Below are positions 16,401 through 24,039 of a stretch of 27,401 nt of DNA, piece by piece. Origin of the DNA: Anaerolinea thermophila (GTDB lineage Bacteria; Chloroflexota; Anaerolineae; Anaerolineales; Villigracilaceae); NCBI GenBank assembly GCA_020722305.1, contig DYLB01000003.1, positions 2,991 through 30,391 of the forward strand, given 5' to 3'. Both the position numbers and the translations under genes were made by a program. The notes below the pieces were generated by a model. The model was not told the origin of the DNA, ran no database searches, and saw only the letters and a program-made list of their open reading frames with translations. Position 1 is the first letter of the stretch. Each line of letters opens with the position of its first letter.

Positions 16401-19400
16401 GACGGCTTGCGCCCCGACCGCGTGACCATCGAGGCGGTGGAGATGTTCGCGGTCCAGACCTCCCTGTTGATTGACAGCATCTATCGCACAATGGCGCTCG
16501 CCGAACAGGTCGAGATCCTCGCCGCGACCATTGACCGCCAGCAGCGCCTGCTGGGCACTACCCAGAACAACCTGCCGACCCTGCTCCGCAAAGACTTGGA
16601 GCAGACGATTGCCATCCACAACCTCGACCGGCGCGCCCAGCGCATCCGGGCCGGCTTGCAGATCACCGAGTCGGTCAGCCGCCAGTTGGACGCTGCCTCG
16701 GCGTTGCAGGCCCTGGGGCGAGAATTGCTGACCCAGTTGGGCATGTCGGTGGCGCTGGTGGCCGAAGGGACCGCCGACGGCCCGCGCCTGGCGCACGTGC
16801 TCGGCAACGTGCCGCGTGCCACCAGTCCCGAGGCCCTTTTCGGTCAGCGCAACCCGCTGCGCGTCTGCCTGCAAACGGGCGAGATTATGCTGGTGATGAA
16901 CCTGGACGAAGACGACACCTGGCGCGAAACCCCGCTCTTGAGCGGACTGCGGGCCAAGAGTTTCATCTGCCTGCCGGTCATCATGAACGGCAAGCCGCTG
17001 GCGGCGGTGCTGGCGCTCAGTCCCGAACCGATGCCGGCCCTCACCGCCGAAGACCGCCAGGTGTATTACCAGATCACCCGCCAGGCCTCGGTCATTTTGC
17101 AAAACATCAGCCTGCTCTCCGAGACCCGCCGCCGCTTGCAGGAAGTCAACCTGCTGCTCGATTTCAGCCGTCAGTTGAGCGGACTCGACCCCGAAAGCGT
17201 GGTCCGCTCGCTGCTGCAAAGTTCGCGGCGAGTGCTCTCGCAGACCGCCCACGCCGGCGTCGTGCTGCTGGCCGAGCCGGGAACGGATTTGCTCCTGCCG
17301 CGGGCCGTTTCGGGTTACGCCGACAACGACCGCATGAAGCAGATCGCCTACCGCGTGGGCGAGGCCCTGCCAGGCCAGGTCTTCTCGGACGGCCATGCCC
17401 GCAGCGTCGAGGAAGTGGATTTCGCCAGGGATTACAACCTGTCGGCCGAAAACCTGCTCCGCTACCGCCAAGCGACTGGGGGCCGGCTGCCGGTATCCTC
17501 CCTGCTCATCCCGATCCAGGCCGGCGAGCGGACCCTGGGCGTGATGGTGCTCGACAACTTCAACGCCGCCGGGGCGTTCAACACTGAAGACCTGACCCTG
17601 CTGATGTCGCTGACCCAACAGGTGGCCCTCTCGCTCGAAAACATCCGCCTGGTGCAGACCTCCCAGGAGCGCGCTGGCCAACTGGAAGCTCTGAACCAGG
17701 TCGCTACCCGCCTGGCGGCCAGCCTGCGCAGCGACGAACTGATCGCCACCCTGCTCAGCCATTTGAAATCAGTCATCCCCTATGATACGGCCATCCTGTG
17801 GGTGCGCAGCCAAAACCGGTTGACGGTTGCAGCTGCCGACGGTTTCACCGACACCGAGGAGCGCATCGGCCTGACGGTGGACATCGAAGACAGCGTCCTG
17901 CTCAAGGAAATGATCAGCACCGGGCAGGGCATCTCCGTCCCGGACGTGAGCGAGGACCCGCGCTTTTCGATGCTGGCCGGGTCGCGTTACCTGTCATGGA
18001 TGGGAACTCCGTTGATCTCGAAGGGTGAAGTGGCCGGGGTGATCGCCCTCGAAAAGACCGAGCCGCATTTCTATTCCCGCGAGACCGTGCAGGTGGCCAG
18101 CACTTTCGCCAGCCAGGCCGCTGTGGCGCTGGAAAATACCCGCCTGTTCGAGGAAAGTTTGCAGCGCGCCGCCGAACTCGACCAGCGCTCGCAGCGCCTG
18201 GCGATGCTCAACCGCTTCTCGGCGGCCTTGAGCGAATCGCTCAACTCCGACCAGGTCCTGCGCCTGACCGCCGACGAACTGCTGCGCGCCTTGAACGCGG
18301 CCTACGTGTCAATCGTGACCTACGACCGGGGCGTACCGATCCTGCGCGATCAAATGCCCGCGCCCCGGCGCGAGTTGCCCCAAAACCTGGCCCATGCTCC
18401 CATTTTCGAGCACCTGCGCGATTCCCAGGGCATTTTCGTGGCCGACGACATCGCCGCCGAAGAAGCCCTGGGCGCGTTGCGCAAAGAATTCGTAGATACC
18501 CAGGCCATGATGATCCTGCCGATCCTCAGCGGCAACGACCTGCGGGTGTTGATGTTCGCCCACATGGACCGGGTTTACCACTTCTCGTCTTCCGAGATCG
18601 AACTGGCCCGCACCCTGGGCAACCAAGCCGGGATCGCCCTCGAAAACGCCCGCCTCTACCAGTCTACGCTCTCGACTGCCGAACGGCTGCGCATCCTCAA
18701 CCAGGTTTCATCCGAGATCAGCGCCAGCCTCGACCCGGAGACTATCTACGCCACCGTCCACTGGGCGGTCGGCCAGTTGATGCACGTCGAATCGTTCGTC
18801 ATCGCCTTGCTGGACGAAGAGCGCCAGGAGATCGAGGGCGTTTATCTGATGGATTACGACCGCCGCTCGCCGTCTGTGCGCCTGCCTTTGGGCGAGGGCT
18901 TGAGCGGGCGGGTCATCGCCAGCGGCCAGCCCGCGCTCATTACCAGCGCCGACCAGATCAACCAGATGGGCGGCATCACCTACGGCGAGCGCGGCATGCC
19001 GCGCTCGATCGTGGCCGTCCCGATGACCCTGGGCGGTAAGGTGGTCGGTATGCTCTCGGCCCAGAGCTACCAACCTTACGTCTACACCGAAGCCGACCAG
19101 CAGATCTTGAGCACTTTCGCCAACCAGGCCGTGGTTGCCATCCAGAACGCCCGCTTGTTTGCGGATGTCAACCGCCTGGCCGAAGAACTGGAACAGCGCG
19201 TGGTCGAACGCACTGCCGAGCTGGCCCGCGAACAGCGCAATACCGAGACCCTGCTGCGCATCCTGAGCGAAGTCTCCGCCAGCCTCGACCTGGAACGCGC
19301 CCTCAACCGCACCCTGGGCCTGCTCAACGAAGCCATCGGGGCCGAGCAAGGCACGGTCATGCTGCTGCACCCCGAAGACAACCTGCTCCACTACCGGGCC

Positions 19401-20900
19401 GGGTATGGCTATCTCACCCCCAATCCGTCCTCCGACCAGTCGGGCGAGCGCGGGTTTGCCCTCAAGGTCGGCGAGGGACTGGCCGGCTGGGTGGTCAAGA
19501 ACCGCCAGCCCGCCCTGGTCCCGGACCTGCTCGAGGACCCGCGCTGGATCTCCTCGCCGGATGCGCCGGTCGAGCACCGCAGCGCGCTGGTCACGCCGCT
19601 GGTCGTCGGAGAAGACATCATCGGCGCCCTGCTGGTCTTCCACCGCCAGCCCGGATTTTTCAGCAACGAGCAGTTGAGCCTGGTCCAGGCGATTGCCAGC
19701 CAGGTGGCGGTGGCGATCAACAACGCCACCCTGTACGAGTTGATCCGCGACCAGGCTGAACGCCTGGGCAGCATGTTCCGCAAGGAGCAGATCGAAGCCA
19801 GCCGCCAGCAGGCCATCCTCGAAGCGGTAGCCGACGGCGTGCTGGTGACGGATGCGAACAACCGCATCAGCTTCCTCAACGCCTCCGCCAGGCGGATCCT
19901 GGGCCTGGATTCCGCCGGGACGATGGGCCAGTCGCTCGACGCGTTCGTAGGCGTCTTTGGCCGGGCGGCCCAGGCGTGGATGGAGACCATCCATGCCTGG
20001 GCGGACGAGCCGGGTTCGTACCAGGTCGGCGAAAGCTACGCTGAACAATTGAACCTGGAAGACGGGCGCGTTATTCTGGTCCATCTTGCCCCGGTGATCA
20101 TGCGCGGCAACGAGTTCCTGGGTACGGTATCCATCTTCCGTGACATTACCCACGAGGTCGAAGTGGACAGGCTGAAGTCCGAGTTTGTGGCGACCGTCAG
20201 TCACGAGCTGCGCACCCCGATGACCTCCATCCGGGGTTACGTGGACATCCTGCTGATGGGCGCGGCCGGCGCGTTGACCGAGAGCCAGGTTCACTTCCTG
20301 GACATCATCAAGGGCAATACCGAACGGCTGAACATCCTGGTCAACGACCTGCTGGATATTTCGCGGATCGAAGCCGGGCGAATCACGCTCTCGCCGCAGC
20401 CGCTCGACCTGAGCGAGATCACCGAGGGTGTGCTGGCCGAAATGAGACGCCGCTCGGAAGAAGAAAATAAGCCGATGCAGTTCGTCACCGAACTACCCAG
20501 AAAACTGCCTCGGGCCTACGGTGATGCCGAACGCGTCCGCCAGATTCTGACCAACCTGGTGGATAACGCTTATCACTACACTCCTGAAAACGGGCAGGTG
20601 ACCGTGCGCATCCACGCTGAGGACGGCTCGAATATCCAGGTGGACGTGCAGGATACCGGCGTGGGCATCCCGCCGCAGGACCAGGAGCGGGTGTTCGAAC
20701 GGTTCTTCCGGGGTGAAAACCCACTGGTGCTGGCGACTCCCGGTACGGGGCTGGGGCTGCCGATCGTCCGCCAACTGGTGAACATGCACCGCGGCAAGAT
20801 TTGGATGACCAGTAAAGGTATCCCTGGCGAGGGCAGCACGTTCTCGTTTACGCTGCCGGTTTACCAGGCTGAAGAAGAGGAAGCCATGAGGAAGCAATGA
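13425..20900 (+). CDS. Giant hybrid-free sensor histidine kinase with about eleven GAF domains
   Basis: The 2,491-residue protein has one N-terminal membrane segment (about 9-31) and a degenerate PAS-like region (about 55-145). About eleven consecutive GAF-type domains follow, centred near 155-325, 341-500, 515-665, 698-830, 860-1022, 1089-1230, 1256-1409, 1439-1575, 1611-1747, 1771-1914 and 1954-2106, joined by helices repeating the form L..L...S..LS.SLD. Then come a PAS domain (2128-2244), a HisKA domain with phospho-accepting His2260 (SHELRTP) and an HATPase domain with N box NLVDNAYHYTPE, G1 DTGVGIP, F box FERFFR and G2 GTGLGLP. Most of it is cytoplasmic. GAF domains bind small ligands or cofactors; which ones here is unknown, and several (4, 5, 6, 9) look divergent. 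Flanking response regulators are its likely targets. Domain limits are approximate. Confidence 0.93.
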   Translation: MFQGQWLSSGIGLVLTGLVFVLLVWIILRFAARLRPRLQTALVVPPQAEAPAHEDAILIVQVGGRIEHLNQQARAWFELQQDEQPNLESLARRVRPAEDFLLLCASERQARISISGRLTEGISYRLPGLSGDMLVSLRRPDLAHALDLSDEGVSTSVIKIVTDFSQTIAASLSLDTTIQTVLENVERLVPADALELKLWDETARQLVPYRFGAVQNNIRQVERAAATQFGDYAHKLINDRRPLLVADTQTYAEARLVENGDFSPIRSYLGIPLEAGGQLVGALEMGLNAADAFSRDDLSLLELITGQAAVALRNAVLYEEEQNRTAELSGLAKLAQAVGSLQDTRDLYTRLVESLASLFDVEILGFLIYNEASRAIEAQKPYHGIPEHVVEIFRAEIPVTSKAEELLLSQERYVTQKAFDDAIWLGLGLQMVALAASLRESALVPLVSGGRSLGFLHLSNHRSGKPSFSEDELRLMNIVANQAAAIIDNANLLQQSRQRAYRSEVLRQIASLASSSATLDELLIYSIRELGQMLQADNAAVFLMDDSQGILRLHAPSLWGIDAEAARPLSMLNADDPQFRFTVTSNRRAFISGKLQRDRRVLPIYRPIVESFNLSSCIVVPLMTRDRGLGEIMVGSDKENFFNDYDLQVLTTAAGQLAAAVEEAVIFAGTDEDLRSRVERMSETVRLSRELNASLDPNFQLEAAYKGLLRITGASCGSVLMMQAEEPDAPPVIRAYAGEAAGEELLLARKQALVQNEALVIEDFAAGEFESPHEGIASAAVVPVTYHDRPMGMILLHSKRAGAFTGELVDLAKTVAVQLAVALNNSLRYQDLLRRSELLRRQSGSTSQLIEITRGLSVDRSLDQTLNEMAHAIRKATPFDVVLISVYEAKTGLLRRVAGVGIPEDTLNELRARKQPLRSVQQLMKPEFKVGGAYFIPADQTPIVPADVHMVTLSDAVTDRPPEAWHSQDFLLFPLENADGDPLGLISLDSPRDGLRPDRVTIEAVEMFAVQTSLLIDSIYRTMALAEQVEILAATIDRQQRLLGTTQNNLPTLLRKDLEQTIAIHNLDRRAQRIRAGLQITESVSRQLDAASALQALGRELLTQLGMSVALVAEGTADGPRLAHVLGNVPRATSPEALFGQRNPLRVCLQTGEIMLVMNLDEDDTWRETPLLSGLRAKSFICLPVIMNGKPLAAVLALSPEPMPALTAEDRQVYYQITRQASVILQNISLLSETRRRLQEVNLLLDFSRQLSGLDPESVVRSLLQSSRRVLSQTAHAGVVLLAEPGTDLLLPRAVSGYADNDRMKQIAYRVGEALPGQVFSDGHARSVEEVDFARDYNLSAENLLRYRQATGGRLPVSSLLIPIQAGERTLGVMVLDNFNAAGAFNTEDLTLLMSLTQQVALSLENIRLVQTSQERAGQLEALNQVATRLAASLRSDELIATLLSHLKSVIPYDTAILWVRSQNRLTVAAADGFTDTEERIGLTVDIEDSVLLKEMISTGQGISVPDVSEDPRFSMLAGSRYLSWMGTPLISKGEVAGVIALEKTEPHFYSRETVQVASTFASQAAVALENTRLFEESLQRAAELDQRSQRLAMLNRFSAALSESLNSDQVLRLTADELLRALNAAYVSIVTYDRGVPILRDQMPAPRRELPQNLAHAPIFEHLRDSQGIFVADDIAAEEALGALRKEFVDTQAMMILPILSGNDLRVLMFAHMDRVYHFSSSEIELARTLGNQAGIALENARLYQSTLSTAERLRILNQVSSEISASLDPETIYATVHWAVGQLMHVESFVIALLDEERQEIEGVYLMDYDRRSPSVRLPLGEGLSGRVIASGQPALITSADQINQMGGITYGERGMPRSIVAVPMTLGGKVVGMLSAQSYQPYVYTEADQQILSTFANQAVVAIQNARLFADVNRLAEELEQRVVERTAELAREQRNTETLLRILSEVSASLDLERALNRTLGLLNEAIGAEQGTVMLLHPEDNLLHYRAGYGYLTPNPSSDQSGERGFALKVGEGLAGWVVKNRQPALVPDLLEDPRWISSPDAPVEHRSALVTPLVVGEDIIGALLVFHRQPGFFSNEQLSLVQAIASQVAVAINNATLYELIRDQAERLGSMFRKEQIEASRQQAILEAVADGVLVTDANNRISFLNASARRILGLDSAGTMGQSLDAFVGVFGRAAQAWMETIHAWADEPGSYQVGESYAEQLNLEDGRVILVHLAPVIMRGNEFLGTVSIFRDITHEVEVDRLKSEFVATVSHELRTPMTSIRGYVDILLMGAAGALTESQVHFLDIIKGNTERLNILVNDLLDISRIEAGRITLSPQPLDLSEITEGVLAEMRRRSEEENKPMQFVTELPRKLPRAYGDAERVRQILTNLVDNAYHYTPENGQVTVRIHAEDGSNIQVDVQDTGVGIPPQDQERVFERFFRGENPLVLATPGTGLGLPIVRQLVNMHRGKIWMTSKGIPGEGSTFSFTLPVYQAEEEEAMRKQ

Positions 20901-21274
20901 CGAAAATACTGATTGCTGAAGACGAGCCGGATATCCGCGATTTGATCGCCTTCACCCTGCGCTTCGCCGGTTACGAGGTGGTCACCGCCGCCAACGGCAA
21001 GGAAGCGGTGGAGCTGGCTCCCAAAGAAATGCCTGACCTGATCCTGATGGACGTGCGTATGCCGATTATGACCGGTTATGACGCCTGCAAGCTGTTCAAG
21101 GCTGACCCGGCCCTCAAACACGTCCCGGTGGTGTTCCTCTCGGCCAAAGGCCAGGAATCCGAGATCCAGGCCGGGTTGGAGGCCGGGGCCGAGGAATATT
21201 TGCTCAAGCCCTTCGGCCCGTCTGAATTGACCGAAAGTATCCGCCGCATCCTGTCGAAACAGGGCAAGGCGTAA
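20897..21274 (+). CDS. Single-domain response regulator (receiver only)
   Basis: The 125-residue protein is a complete receiver domain with no output domain: acidic pocket E8-D9-E10, phospho-acceptor Asp52 (LMDVRMPIMTGYDAC), Ser82 and Lys104 (LLKPFGPSE). It overlaps the kinase stop by ATGA, so it is surely co-translated with the kinase. Like CheY or Spo0F it may act by binding a partner or shuttling phosphate, possibly to the GTPase/DUF4388 proteins of the block (inference). Confidence 0.93.
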   Translation: MTKILIAEDEPDIRDLIAFTLRFAGYEVVTAANGKEAVELAPKEMPDLILMDVRMPIMTGYDACKLFKADPALKHVPVVFLSAKGQESEIQAGLEAGAEEYLLKPFGPSELTESIRRILSKQGKA

Positions 21275-21297
21275 CCCGAAAGGAAGTTTCGTAGTCA

Positions 21298-22092
21298 ATG
21301 AGCGCAATCCTGCTCAACGGTCAGATCGTGCATTACGAGGTGCTGGGACGCGGCCGTCCCATCATCTTCCTGCACGGCTGGGTCGGGTCGTGGCGCTACT
21401 GGATCCCCACCATGCAGGTGGCCTCCACCTCTTACCGCGCTTACGCCCTCGACCTGTGGGGCTTCGGCGAGACGGCCCATACCGAAGACCGTTATACCCT
21501 CAGCGAGCAGGCGACCCTGATCCGTTATTTCCTCGAGCAGATGGGCATGATCAAAGTTGCCCTGGTTGGGCATGGGCTGGGTGCGCTGGTGGCGATGGAG
21601 TTCGCCAGCCGTGAGCCGCAGAGCGTGGACCGGATGATGCTGGCCAACTGCCCGTTGGTGTCCGGCATGTTGAACCCGCGCCTGGGTTCGGCCTCCCCGG
21701 CGGAACTGGCCGATTGGCTGCTGGAGCGCACGCCGGAGACCGAAGCCGCCCGCGTCGACGCGCCCAAAGCCGACCCGAAGGCCATTGCCGCTTCGATATC
21801 GAGCATGCAAAACAACGGCCTGCTGGACAAGATCTCGACCGTGCGCACGCCCAGCCTGTACGTCCACGGCCTGAACGACCAGGCGGTCACCTCCCCGACC
21901 CGCGAACAGGCCGATGATATCCTCCCCTCCTACCACGCCACCCAGATCACCTTCGACGACGCTGGGCACTTCCCTATGCTCCAGGACAGCGCCAGGTTCA
22001 ACCGCCTGTTGACCGATTTCCTCTCCCTGCAATCGGGGGCCAGTCCCAGGGAACTCCAGCTCAAGGAAGAGTGGAAGCGGCGCGTGCGCTGA
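21298..22092 (+). CDS. Alpha/beta hydrolase 2 with Ser-to-Gly nucleophile (probable pseudoenzyme)
   Basis: The 264-residue protein has the alpha/beta hydrolase fold (FLHGWVGSW 24-32, LDLWGFGET, probable acid Asp194 in HGLNDQAV, His224 in DAGHFPM). Its nucleophile elbow, however, reads GHGLG (91-95): codon 93 is GGG, so the catalytic serine is glycine. Acid and histidine are kept, which suggests either a binding-only role or an unusual chemistry not needing serine. It shares many segments with hydrolase 1 of the same block (for example VHYE..GRGRP..LHGW.GSW and ALD.WGFGE), so it seems a diverged paralogue with a shorter cap. It ends the block; its stop lies within the strong terminator stem. 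A Shine-Dalgarno GGA is 13 bases upstream in the loop of a small CGAAA/TTTCG hairpin. Confidence 0.88.
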   Translation: MSAILLNGQIVHYEVLGRGRPIIFLHGWVGSWRYWIPTMQVASTSYRAYALDLWGFGETAHTEDRYTLSEQATLIRYFLEQMGMIKVALVGHGLGALVAMEFASREPQSVDRMMLANCPLVSGMLNPRLGSASPAELADWLLERTPETEAARVDAPKADPKAIAASISSMQNNGLLDKISTVRTPSLYVHGLNDQAVTSPTREQADDILPSYHATQITFDDAGHFPMLQDSARFNRLLTDFLSLQSGASPRELQLKEEWKRRVR

Positions 22093-22126
22093 CAGGGACT
22101 GCGGCAGACCGGTCCCTGTTTTTTTT
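22092..22126 (+). terminator. Strong intrinsic terminator of the signalling block
   Basis: ACAGGGAC (22092-22099) and GTCCCTGT (22112-22119) form an 8-bp stem followed by eight T residues (22119-22126). It marks the end of the ten-gene unit, only 4 bases before the -35 box of the next promoter. Confidence 0.92.
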
Positions 22127-22129
22127 GAC

Positions 22130-22158
22130 TTGACAACGATTCGGGGCCGTTTTATACT
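22130..22158 (+). promoter_or_regulatory. Promoter of the thiamine operon
   Basis: TTGACA (22130-22135) and TATACT (22153-22158) are separated by exactly 17 bp. Transcription would start near 22165, just before the TPP aptamer. Confidence 0.88.
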
Positions 22159-22171
22159 CACCCTCGACAAC

Positions 22172-22262
22172 TGAACGGGGAGTCCGTGCAACGGGCTGAG
22201 AGGAGCGTGAGACGCTCGACCCGCAAGACCTGATCCGGATCATGCCGGCGGAGGGACGATTT
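22172..22262 (+). ncRNA. TPP riboswitch (THI element) aptamer
   Basis: The conserved blocks are all present in order: GGGGAGTCC (22177-22185), GGGCTGAGAGG (22193-22203), a variable stem (GAGCGTGAGACGCTC), GACCC, then ACCTGATCCGGATCATGCC (22228-22246) and GGCGGAGGGA (22247-22256). These form the two ligand-binding arms that recognise the pyrimidine and pyrophosphate parts of thiamine pyrophosphate. It lies between a consensus promoter and a thiamine pyrophosphokinase gene. Outer boundaries are approximate because helix P1 is hard to place by eye. Confidence 0.95.
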
Positions 22263-22271
22263 GCGCACTCG

Positions 22272-22304
22272 AACATCCTCCCCCGGCGGAGGATGTTTCT
22301 GTTT
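22272..22304 (+). terminator. Expression-platform terminator of the TPP riboswitch
   Basis: AACATCCTCC (22272-22281) pairs perfectly with GGAGGATGTT (22288-22297) around a 6-base loop, followed by TTCTGTTT. The left arm could pair instead with the aptamer's 3' end (GGCGGAGGGA), giving an antiterminator when TPP is absent. Both the aptamer and the right arm contain CCGGCGGAGG, which supports this competition. The T-tract is imperfect. Confidence 0.75.
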
Positions 22305-22315
22305 GGAGAGAACCT

Positions 22316-22981
22316 ATGCGAGTTGTGATTTTTGCCAATGGTGAACTGCCCGACCCGGCCGCGGCCCGCGCCCTGCTGCGGGACGACGACACCCTCATCG
22401 GCGCCGACGGCGGGACCAGCCACCTGCTCAAGATGGGTCTCCTGCCGCGCCTGGTCGTCGGCGACCTGGATTCGCTCGACGAGCAGGCCCTCTCCGAGTT
22501 GACCGCTGCGGACGTGACCATCAACCGCTATCCTGAAGACAAGGACGAGACCGACCTGGAACTGGCCCTGAAAGCCGCCTTCGAACTCCACCCCGAGGGC
22601 ATCCTGATCGTTGGCGGGCTGGGCGGGCGGCTGGACCAGTCGCTGGCGGCCCTGTCGCTGCTGGCCGGTTCGCGTGGCGGGATCGCCCTCCGCCTGGACG
22701 ATGGGGTGGAGGAAGCCTTCTTTTGCCAGACGCAGGCCGAAATCCGGGGGCGCAGCGGGGACATCGTCTCTCTCATCCCCTGGGGCGGACCCGTCAGCGG
22801 GATCCGCACCGAGGGGCTGCGCTGGCCCCTGATCCACGAAACTCTCCACCCCGACCGGACGCGCGGCATCAGCAACGAGATGCTGGGTGAAACGGCCTCC
22901 GTCAGTATCGAGTCCGGTTTGTTGTTGATCGTTCACCGGAGAAAATCACCGGACTCCGAAGTCTCCCAACTTTGGACATAA
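22316..22981 (+). CDS. thiN: Thiamine pyrophosphokinase
   Basis: The 221-residue enzyme transfers pyrophosphate from ATP to thiamine to give thiamine pyrophosphate. Family motifs are present: GADGGTSHLL (29-38), GDLDSLD (49-55), KDETDLELAL (76-85), GGLGGRLDQSLA (100-111), SLIPWGGPVSGI and RGISNEM near the C-terminus. Length is normal. The ATG follows GGAGAG by 5 bases and is the first gene after the TPP riboswitch, so the product's own end product controls it. It kinases imported thiamine, fitting the transporter genes downstream; the next gene starts 11 bases after the stop. Confidence 0.95.
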   Translation: MRVVIFANGELPDPAAARALLRDDDTLIGADGGTSHLLKMGLLPRLVVGDLDSLDEQALSELTAADVTINRYPEDKDETDLELALKAAFELHPEGILIVGGLGGRLDQSLAALSLLAGSRGGIALRLDDGVEEAFFCQTQAEIRGRSGDIVSLIPWGGPVSGIRTEGLRWPLIHETLHPDRTRGISNEMLGETASVSIESGLLLIVHRRKSPDSEVSQLWT

Positions 22982-22992
22982 AAGGAGTTCCC

Positions 22993-24039
22993 ATGAAACG
23001 ACTTACCTTCCTGCTTTCTGTTTTTGCCCTTTTGTTGGCCGCCTGTGGAGGCGCTGAACCTGCCGCCCCGGCCACCCTGACCGTGATGACCCACGATTCG
23101 TTCTCCGTCAGCGAAGAGGTGGTAGCGGCATTCGAACAGGCCAACAACGCCGAAGTTGTCTTCCTGCAAAGCGGCGACGCCGGCTCGGCGCTCAACAAGG
23201 CCATCCTCTCGAAGGACGCCCCGCTGGCCGACGTCTTCTTCGGCGTGGACAACACCTTCCTGTCCCGGGCGCTCGAAGCCGGCATTTTCGAGCCGTACAA
23301 ATCACCGCTGGAGGCCAACATCCCTCGCGCTTTCATCCTCGACCCCGAATACCGCGCCCTGCCGGTGGATTACGGCGACGTGTGCCTCAACTACGACGTG
23401 AACTGGTTCAAGGAGAGGGGCCTGGCCTTGCCGCAGTCGTTCGACGACCTGCTCAAGCCTGACTATAAAGACCTGCTGGTGGTCGAGAACCCAGCCACTT
23501 CCTCGCCGGGACTGGCCTTCCTGCTGGCGACCATTGCTAAATTCGGCGAAGACGGCTACCTGGATTACTGGGCCGCCCTGCGGGACAACGGCGTGAAAGT
23601 GGCCGATGGCTGGGAGACGGCCTATTACACCGACTTTTCCGGCTCCTCCGGGCGGGGACCGCGCCCGCTGGTCGTTTCCTACGCTTCCAGCCCGCCAGCC
23701 GAAGTCATCTTTGCGGACCCGCGGCCGGCCGAGGCCCCAACCGGCTCCATCGTGGCCGACGGGATGTGCTTCAGCCAGATCGAGTTCGTCGGCATCCTGA
23801 AAGGGACGCGGAACCGCGCCCTGGCCGAAAAGTGGGTGGATTTCATGCTCGACACGGCTTTCCAGGAAGACATGCCTCTGCAAATGTTCGTCTTCCCGGT
23901 CAACGGGCAGGCCAAAGTGCCGACCGAGTTCGAGCTGTACGTGCCCTCGTCCTACACCCCGGCCACCCTCGACCCGGCTCTGATCGCCGCCAACCGCGAA
24001 AAGTGGATCGAGGATTGGACCGCGACGGTAGTTCGATGA
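22993..24039 (+). CDS. thiB: Thiamine ABC transporter substrate-binding lipoprotein
   Basis: The 348-residue protein has a lipoprotein signal (MKRLTFLLSVFALLLAAC, lipidated Cys18) and a TbpA/ThiB-type binding domain: LTVMTHDSFSVSEEVVAAFE, SGDAGSALNKAILSKDAPLA, DVFFGVDNTFLSRALEAGIF, ALPVDYGDVCLNYD, SYASSPPAEV and GMCFSQIEFVGILKG. It would deliver thiamine (or a phosphate ester) to the permease encoded next. AAAGGAG overlaps the thiN stop and lies 5 bases before this ATG; the frame open upstream to 22972 is rejected because the signal peptide starts at 22993. Its stop overlaps the permease ATG (ATGA). The riboswitch context supports thiamine as the ligand. Confidence 0.92.
   Translation: MKRLTFLLSVFALLLAACGGAEPAAPATLTVMTHDSFSVSEEVVAAFEQANNAEVVFLQSGDAGSALNKAILSKDAPLADVFFGVDNTFLSRALEAGIFEPYKSPLEANIPRAFILDPEYRALPVDYGDVCLNYDVNWFKERGLALPQSFDDLLKPDYKDLLVVENPATSSPGLAFLLATIAKFGEDGYLDYWAALRDNGVKVADGWETAYYTDFSGSSGRGPRPLVVSYASSPPAEVIFADPRPAEAPTGSIVADGMCFSQIEFVGILKGTRNRALAEKWVDFMLDTAFQEDMPLQMFVFPVNGQAKVPTEFELYVPSSYTPATLDPALIAANREKWIEDWTATVVR

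Noticed and set aside
15267..17762. Very long minus-strand open frame (831 codons) inside the giant kinase gene
   Set aside because: It lies antisense to a clearly real protein in GC-rich, codon-biased DNA. Its product is low-complexity (rich in Q, G, R, D, H) with no recognisable domain. The same holds for 18708-20294 minus and 5807-7084 plus.
23766..24035. Upstream extension of the permease frame
   Set aside because: The frame is open but lies inside thiB in another frame, with no start signal; the ATG at 24036 overlapping the thiB stop is far better.
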